The translations under genes were made by a program, and so were the position numbers. A DNA stretch of 64,000 nt from Takakia lepidozioides (lineage: Eukaryota > Streptophyta > Takakiopsida > Takakiales > Takakiaceae), in assembly GCA_030704615.1 (NCBI GenBank), contig CM060732.1, forward strand, positions 72,829,053 to 72,893,052. The letters are read 5' to 3'. Below, one piece after another: positions 57,746 through 64,000 of this stretch. Within the stretch, counting starts at the first letter, position 1; every line of letters begins with the position of its first letter. The notes under the pieces are model-generated. The model did not search any database and was not told the origin of the DNA. It saw only the letters and a list, made by a program, of their open reading frames with translations.

Positions 57746-59731
57746 GTGCACAAATACTTGAGCATGAGGCAACCGAAATACACTCACAAGTACCATATGC
57801 AAGAACAGGAGAAAACAAAGGGTTCCATATGCAGAAAGATATCCCCTTCTCGGCAGATAGATATTCCATTCAGAACTGCCAACGAAACATTGAAATCCAT
57901 GATGGAGGAGAGAGCACATCTGAGTTTGTGGCCCTCTAAAATTGCGTGCAACGAACCTGTATAGGACCCTCTTCATGGCTCCCTCTACCCCGTACTGCTG
58001 GTCAAAGTCATTTGTTCGGGAGATTCCTCCATCTCGGGAAAACTCTCTGAAGAAGCAGTTGCTCCAAACTGTGGCCTTCCACTGCCTCAAGTAATCCTCC
58101 AAAGTGTCCTCGGGCACGGTCATGGTAATTTTGTAGTCATAAAGCTATTTCTCCAGCACCTTGTTTGCACGAGCTTCAATCTACATGTATACATATGCAT
58201 GGGTTAGAGTCCATTCATGAGAAGATATTCTCAAAAATTTCAAGCACAGAAAGTCCTGAAAAGTACCTGGCTCCAATAGGTGGCTTTGTGCAACCATGTA
58301 TCAAGAACTTGGTCGCTGAAGGGTTTGATGTGCCCGGTGTTCTCATCTCTTTCACCCCTAGGGAAGCAGTATGTATCCTTGACAGTTGGGTTGGAATTCC
58401 AAATCTCCAACCATTTCACTTTCTGGTCAGCTTCCACAGCTGCAGTTGACAACCGGTGAAGCTTTTCCTGTGTCATCTCCGGTTTGGTGTTATTGTTCCA
58501 GTGGATCCTCACCTGGTTAAGAAACTTGGGACCAAAATCAGGGTCAGCTATTCTCAGCTGTTTCACGAAAGCGCTCATGAGCTTCTTCCGTATCTCATTC
58601 ATCGTAAACTTCATGGCTTCCGCCACTCCCTTGGACGTCCTCAGACCCTCCGGGTTTTTCAAATAGTACTCCGCTTTTTCTCTCTCTCCAGCTTCAGCTA
58701 TTTCTTGCTGCAAAACGTAATCCGGAATGAGATCACTTGTTACTGACAATATCACAACAGACAATGGAAGGCCAGAGCGATGGAATACTTACAGTGTACA
58801 TGTACTCCATGAATGCTTCCCTCGTCAGCTTGTATCAGGTATCTGACGTTTTCGATGTCAAACATTTCATGAATGACTCCGCACTCAGGATGCTCTTGAA
58901 TGAATTGAGGGGCATCTGGCCGATATTCTGGATCCTAAATAGTATGTGAAGAAGGTTCGTTGTCACATGGGCGGTTTCAGTTCCCCTGTCACATACAGTG
59001 GTGTGTCGTCAGTGAGTGCTAAAAGCAAATAGACAATGAAGGAAAAAATGCGGACAATAACAGGTGAAGAAGACACTTACTTGTTAACGTCATGCATTGC
59101 TGTCAACAGTGCAGTGATGTTTCCCTTGGGATCCAGCACCATTGAGGCCACAGAGTAGTGCCACTCCTCCTCGGTGCTATGATATCTCTCGATCATGTTC
59201 CTCCAGGCAAGCAATCGGTGGTTGCCATCCCACACATGAAACATCTTGCCAGAGAAAGGCTGGGTGACGGGCCTCTTGCAAATGATAGATTCAAACTCAT
59301 CGTTTATCTGTCGCCAGATAGGATCCCAGCCTCCAACAATGGACTCGTCCACCAATACCTCTCTGCCATCGGAGTCTGCCAAGGAGACGTAAAAAACAGA
59401 TTGACCCTCTATGTACCCATGGCAAAATCCTTGTTCCAACTTTTGAATGTTGTTTGTCAGAGCTGGTCGAACCAAGGGCATGGAGATCAAACGACATAGG
59501 GGTATCATTATTTTTCCCCCAGGGACACCCATGGCCTTGATGACTTGGGCATAATTCACTTTGGAGAATGAAAGCAGATCTTTCACTCTTTCTTCATATG
59601 GCCTGCCATCGTCCTCCTCCTCAACAACCACCAGTTCTTGCTCAATCACTTCTTCCTCGACCTGAGTAGCACCTTTCATTTTCTTCGTCTGCACTCAAAA
59701 TGAAAGGTTACGAATGTAAAAGACTTGCCAG

Positions 59732-60418
59732 AAATTGCGTGCTTCAACGCACGCAATTTTCCACCCTCTGAAAGGTACTCATTTCTTTGCCTATTTCATA
59801 CCCAAAGTCAATCTACTCTCTTCCATAAAAGTATGCAGCAGACATTTAATCTAATCTCCCTGAATAGGCAGAAAGGTGAGTATGAGAGAACCTCCAGAAA
59901 CTGCGTGCGTTGACGCACACAATTTCTGGGGGTTCTCTCACACTCACTTTTCTGCCTATTCAGGGATTCTGTCTCTATTAACACAGCACAGCTGAGAGAA
60001 GGCCATACAGAGAACCTCCAGAAATTGAGTGCGTCAACGCACGCAGTTTCTGGCGGTTCTCTCACACTCACTTTTCTACCTATTCAGGGCTTCTATCTCT
60101 GTTAACTCAGCATAGCTGAGAGAAGGTCATAGAGAGAACATTCCGAAATTGCGTGCGTTGACGCACTCAATTTCTGGAGGTTCTCTATATGGCCTTCTCT
60201 CAGTTGTCGTCGGTCAACTCTAATCTACTTGGGATGGTACAACCATTATGCAATGTGAAAGTTCCTCCTCCTATGCAGTACATGAAAAGTGTCACACCCG
60301 GGTTTGGTTGTTATGCATTGTCTGCATCCCTGTGGTTTACTCTGAATGATCAAGCAAAAAAAAGCAAAAAAGAGGGCAAGAAAATTGCGTGCGCCACTGC
60401 ATGCAATTTTCATGCCCT
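59732..60418. repeat. Five palindromes in intron 1, element B
   Basis: Positions 59732-59759, 59884-59939, 60009-60062, 60131-60188 and 60373-60418. The core half-sites are AAATTGCGTGCG and CGCACGCAATTT. Three have longer arms (GAGAGAACC/GGTTCTCTC) making hairpins of about 54-58 bases, and they alternate with a shared spacer containing CTATTCAGGG and AGCTGAGAGAAGG. This intron corresponds to the 16-palindrome intron of element A. Confidence 0.85.
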
Positions 60419-60751
60419 GGAAACTTGACAGAAGATGGCAAGTAAGAGAATCACCTGAGGTCCTTTGGCCGAAGAACTCCCAGATGCCTTTGATGTGGCA
60501 ACAACGACAGCCTTCTTAACCTTTGGCGTCGCCTCCTCCTCCACGACGTTCTTACCCTTCGGCGTGGATTCCTTCGCAAGAGCGTCTGCCTCGTCTGTGT
60601 CCATAGCGCCCGTGTCGTCCTCTGACGCAGTTTCGTCCCCAACTTCATCACGAACTGGCGGCTGGTCCTCCACCGCCATGTGTTCAGTTTCCAGGGCTGC
60701 GCTCTCCTTTGCGATCTCCTTCAGTGTCATGTTCAGCTTTTGGCCTTTCAT

Positions 60752-61510
60752 TCTCTCTCTTGCCTTCTTCCTCTCTCGCGTCGAAATAAAAAAGAATGAC
60801 TGTCTTCTATGCCTTCCACTCTCTCGCGCGAAACTCTGTCTCCTGCTACTCTCCAGCTTGAAAAACTACGATCTATTGGAATGAGAGACGTCGTGCGATG
60901 AGTAGCAGCTGGGGCATCGCTCTCGGCGGTTATGCATGTATTCACTGCATACGTGTCCCCCTCCTAACGGCACACTCGTCCATTCTACGGTGGCCGTAAT
61001 CTTTCATTATGGAGGTATGGCCATCGCATGGATTTGATTCGGATGGATGACTAATTTCAATAGATTTTTTGGATTCTCCCGGATGAACATCTTCCATTCG
61101 TTCGACGCCAATTCCTCTTAAACCCTATACTCAATGCATGTCGGGTACCACGTGGCTGAACAAATTGGGGTGGCATGGGGTGCCGGTCTCCGCCGTCATT
61201 TCACATGTGTCTGTAAAGGCACATAACTGCTTAACAACTGTTTTATGAACTGTTTTGACAACTGTTTCTGAAAGGCTCTTTAACGGTATGTCAGCTTTAA
61301 AAATAGGTCTTGGCTGACCATTCCAGAACGGTTTGGGACATACATGACGTGTTGTCCTTTGCCGACCTCGTTAGTAAAGGTGACGGACTTTTGGGTTTCG
61401 GTCTGAAATGTAAAGCATGAGAAATGTAATCCCCACTATCGTTTGTAACAAGAATCCGCACAGAAGTTGTGGCTTCCGCACTTCTGCGAGGGAATTTCTC
61501 TTGCAGCAAC
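60752..61510. promoter_or_regulatory. Divergent intergenic/promoter region of element B
   Basis: Sequence between the two opposed start codons. No open frame of note and no clear telomere-type repeat. TATA boxes could not be assigned with confidence. Confidence 0.45.
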
Positions 61511-64000
61511 ATGGCTTCCTCCGAATCGGAGTTTTACTCCGTGGAGAAACCAGTACCTTTCTCGAAGGAGACCGATGACAATGGTTTTGCAATTGCAGAG
61601 GAACATCTCCTAGCAACGCGTTTCAAGTTCCAGTATGGTACTGTGTGGCTGGAAAGAGAAGTTTACGGTGTCGATGGGAAGTTGAAGAAGTATGTTTTCC
61701 AGAAACCGGATAAAAACGCACTTATGAGTCAGTGGAGAGTTCCTCCAGGAAGATACAGAGTCCTTGGAGCTCCTCGCCGGCAGTCGATTGGTTCGTATGT
61801 GACGCCGGGAACTGCTGCTTCTGTTGTTCAAGACAAGAGGAATGTGGTCGTGAAGACGGAGCCCACAACTTCCAGACAAATTTTTGAACTCTCCGACTCC
61901 TCGGAGGAGGACGTCCCGAAAAATCCTTTTCTTGCTCCTTCTCTGGTGGTCATGGTGCCGGAATTGAAGGACCTGTGTAGTGACATTCCTAAACTGAAGT
62001 CAATGGGAGGAATGCCCGGTTTCAAGAGTGAATTGCGGGGGATTGACTGGGACACTGTCCCTGTTGAGCGTGTGCAGTACCTTCCATAATCTTTTGATGG
62101 GGATGTCGTCTTCGAGCTGCCTCCACTTGGGCGGGGTGGACCCGTTTCGAGCCTCATGCACGGAATGGACAAGAGACACGATGGACACCCATGGTGCAGA
62201 ACGAAGACATCCAATATTCAAAATGATGACAAGCTCGTGTTCAGGAGAGCGGTGTGCAATGGGCACCTGAGGTGCGAGAATTTGAGTTGCAGACATTTCC
62301 TGCGGTCAGAGGTTCAAAACCAAAGCGAGTGGGAGGGTGTCGCCGAGAATCCTTTCAAGCCCGGTGAAGCACCTCCAAGCTCCAACACTTTCGTTTGCAA
62401 GTTCTGCAAACGAGCGCCTTCCTGTGTGGCAGTGTGTGGAGCAAGAATGTACTATGTGGTGCACCGTTTTCCAACCTTGACTAGAGCCGGTGTGCATTTC
62501 GGGTTCCACAACCATCCAGTGTCGAAGGGGGATTACAGGGAAAGCGTTGAAATAGTATCCAGGTTGATAAGACAAGAGTATGAGAGCAATCCAACAGCCA
62601 CCACCTCCACAATTGTTCTTGGAGCAAGCAAGACTTTCCTGGAAACCCATATTCTTAGTGAAGGAGATTATGTGGGCAGGAAACTCGACGGGTCAGCCTT
62701 AAACAATGTTATGGATCACTTCTCTACTTTGAGCTCGCCGAACATTAAAAACCAGGTGAATGCATTGAGGATGGGCTCTGCTAACAGAGGGTACGTTGAT
62801 AACATTTTCGAGTTGAAGCGACGGAGCAGGTATGACTACATTCAAGAGAGTGTGTTCCCAGGTCAAGGGTCCAACAAAGTGTACATTTTCAAAATGTCCA
62901 CAGCCGGGGAGGGCAGCGGAGTCAGTCTTGTGAAGCGCATGCAGAAGGGTGGCGATCTTCAGAACTGTTTCTTTATGTTTGATCACGTCAAACGAGTGAA
63001 AGACTGGACTACAATGGCGTGTCATGTTTACGATCTTTTCTACCAGCGAGTCATGACATGCAATCAAAGGATGCGGATTCGCAGCAGCTAATGTGGAGAA
63101 GTCTCATTCGCGTTATGGACTCCCAAGGTGTCCCATGTCCAAATTTCGCCGGATTTATGGCAGACAATGCTCAAGCGAACTTCAATGCTATTCGCATTGT
63201 GTTTGGATCAGGAGATCCAAAGGTGCCAATGCCAGGAAGAGAGCGAACATGTCTTTTCCATTGGACCCAGTCCCTTGAGAAACATACAAAGGCAGACATC
63301 AAACCGGAAATGCAGCCTATTCATCTTAGGCTATGCAAACAGTACAAAGATGCGAAAAGCATGGCAGAGGCGAATACATTGTTCCAAACAATTTGTGCCT
63401 GGTGGTTCTCATCTGGGGCTGCATCAGAAGATAGCGCTAGAAGACTAGCTGGCATTTTGGCACTTCCGGTACAGACAATGGAGAGCATGCATGACAACGG
63501 TGTGTGCATTTGAAAACTTGAAAATTTCATTGACTTTGTATCCATTTCCAATCATGTCTGTTGTGGTGGGGTGTACCTGTCCTCTTTCTGATATATGTTT
63601 TTCCATTTTGCAGCACTTCTCAATTGAGGAGATGGCGGACATGCCCTCTTGCAATCTGGCAGAGACGGTGCACAATGTATGGTTTCAGCAATCTGGAAAG
63701 CGGGGCCGGGATTTGTATGTGGCGACGGCAGATGATCTGATTCAAGCTCTACTACAACAGACGAGGCATTACCATACTTTGAATTTGAAATGCGGCGCCG
63801 CATTTCCATATTGGACCTTGAATTGTCCGAGCATGTCCAGTCGCTATCGGGAGTTCTTGCGGGGTGGCGTTGGTGGCAAGGGTCCAGACAAGTCCAAGTT
63901 GATGTTGCGAGCAGCAAGAAGATCAGGGGATCCGAACAAGATTGCCAGGGCTGTCAGCATGTGTGCGGAAGGAACTCCACTGGTGTCCAGAGTTCCCCAT
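61511..64000 (+). pseudogene. Mutator-like transposase, copy B (runs off window)
   Basis: It starts MASSESEFYSVEKPVPFSK at 61511 and is continuous to a TAA at 62087-62089 (after VERVQYLP). It goes on in the same frame with FDGDVVFELPP, FVCKFCKRAPSCVAVCGARM, VHFGFHNHPVSKGDY, FMFDHVKRVKDWTTMACHVYD and YQRVMT. At about 63056 a 16-base deletion relative to copy A shifts the frame. It resumes as NFAGFMADNAQANFNAIRI and CLFHWTQSLEKH. An intron of about 100 bases (to 63614) precedes exon 2 (HFSIEEMADMPSCNLAETV). The SWIM finger would lie beyond the window. It keeps residues around CHVYD that copy A has lost. Confidence 0.8.
63748..63831 (+). repeat. 78-bp in-frame insertion with perfect palindrome in transposase exon 2
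   Basis: Between QQTR and YREFLRGG, copy B has 26 extra stop-free codons relative to copy A (QQTRYRDFLRGG). At its middle is a perfect 18-base palindrome, AAATGCGGCGCCGCATTT (63788-63805). Confidence 0.75.

Larger units (their letters stand above)
55898..60751 (-). pseudogene. ParB-like/DNA methyltransferase-like fusion gene, copy B
   Basis: Exons: 60751-60455 (MKGQKLNMTLKEIAKESAAL, acidic then Lys/Ala-rich), 59688-59081 (ParB-like: IPLCRLISMPLVRPAL, FHVWDGNHRLLAW), 58985-58793, 58707-58267, about 58183-57957, about 57640-57050 (Lys/Gly-rich linker), about 56962-56630 (ADMVIVDIPDG, TWNGVNSLYLTKGD), about 56460-56160 (ARIVDLTLGT) and about 56100-55898 (ACKAVGRHLFGMEGD, stop TAA after FACE). 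Splice sites at 60455, 59688, 59081, 58985, 58793 and 58707 are canonical, and joins are in phase. Lesions are TGA for a Trp near 58836, TAG near 58140 and near 57466, and a frameshift near 56390. The domain order equals copy A. Confidence 0.7.
53895..64000. mobile_element. Element B: second Mutator-like transposon with ParB-methyltransferase gene (partial)
   Basis: It has the same gene order and orientation as element A: terminal repeat, GGATGAATG minisatellite, leftward ParB/methyltransferase-like gene, divergent promoter, rightward transposase. Nucleotide similarity is largely confined to exons. The intronic palindromes have a different sequence and there is no CACTA insertion. It also carries RPL32 exons. 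The element continues beyond the window end. Confidence 0.7.

Overview
This is nuclear DNA of a land plant. It has intron-bearing plant gene families (BAHD acyltransferase, F-box/kelch, caffeate-type O-methyltransferase, organellar ssDNA-binding protein OSB, ribosomal protein L32), TTTAGGG-type telomere-like repeats near 29.2 kb, and plant transposon classes (chromovirus, L1-type LINE, CACTA, Mutator-like). Two transposase families here (Mutator-like with a SWIM finger, and a transposase carrying a GHTHEDIN motif) look to me like those expanded in spore-bearing plants (bryophytes, lycophytes, ferns). That lineage guess is inference. No intact host gene is convincingly present: almost every recognisable frame has stops, frameshifts, truncations or insertions, so the window reads as transposon-rich intergenic DNA.

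Layout. 0-1.2 kb: two copies of an exon-like dispersed repeat. 1.3-2.4 kb (-): truncated BAHD acyltransferase. 2.9-7.05 kb (-): 5'-truncated LINE. 7.3-7.9 kb: LTR-like fragment. 7.9-9.3 kb (-): F-box/kelch pseudogene. 10.4-10.6 kb: third copy of the exon-like repeat. 11.3-12.6 kb (+): second F-box pseudogene. 12.7-18.15 kb (+): defective chromovirus with most of its 5' LTR missing, a deletion in RT and four in-frame stops. 18.2-34.2 kb: element A, a large Mutator-like transposon with two divergent genes, interrupted by a 4,693-bp CACTA element (20,520-25,212) that carries O-methyltransferase and OSB exons. 34.2-39 kb: repeats and CACTA-like debris. 39-40 kb (+): C-terminal remnant of a non-LTR reverse transcriptase. 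41-43.5 kb: unrecognised coding-like exons. 43.9-46.4 kb: AT-rich higher-order tandem array. 46.5-50.3 kb: broken transposon of another family, with its C-terminal segment inverted. 50.3-53.5 kb: short palindromes, GC-rich tandem units and poly-T. 53.9 kb to the window end: element B, a second and diverged copy of the element A type, running off the edge.

The most interesting system is elements A and B. Each pairs a rightward Mutator-like transposase (DDE core plus SWIM zinc finger) with a leftward nine-to-ten-exon gene. The leftward protein joins a ParB-like domain (WDGNHRLLAW motif) to a C-terminal fold resembling a beta-class DNA N4/N6 methyltransferase, in which the catalytic DPPY is replaced by DIPDG in both copies. 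In both elements, introns 1, 5 and 7 of this gene hold short palindromes. The palindrome differs between elements: A uses half-sites GTGATGRTCGG/CCGAYCATCAC, 19 copies, 16 of them in intron 1 and partly on an exact 170-bp period. B uses AAATTGCGTGCG/CGCACGCAATTT. ParB proteins bind palindromes, so an element-encoded DNA-binding methyltransferase-like protein with its own copy-specific intronic sites is an attractive hypothesis. It is untested. Element B also carries RPL32 exons, one of them tandemly repeated four times.
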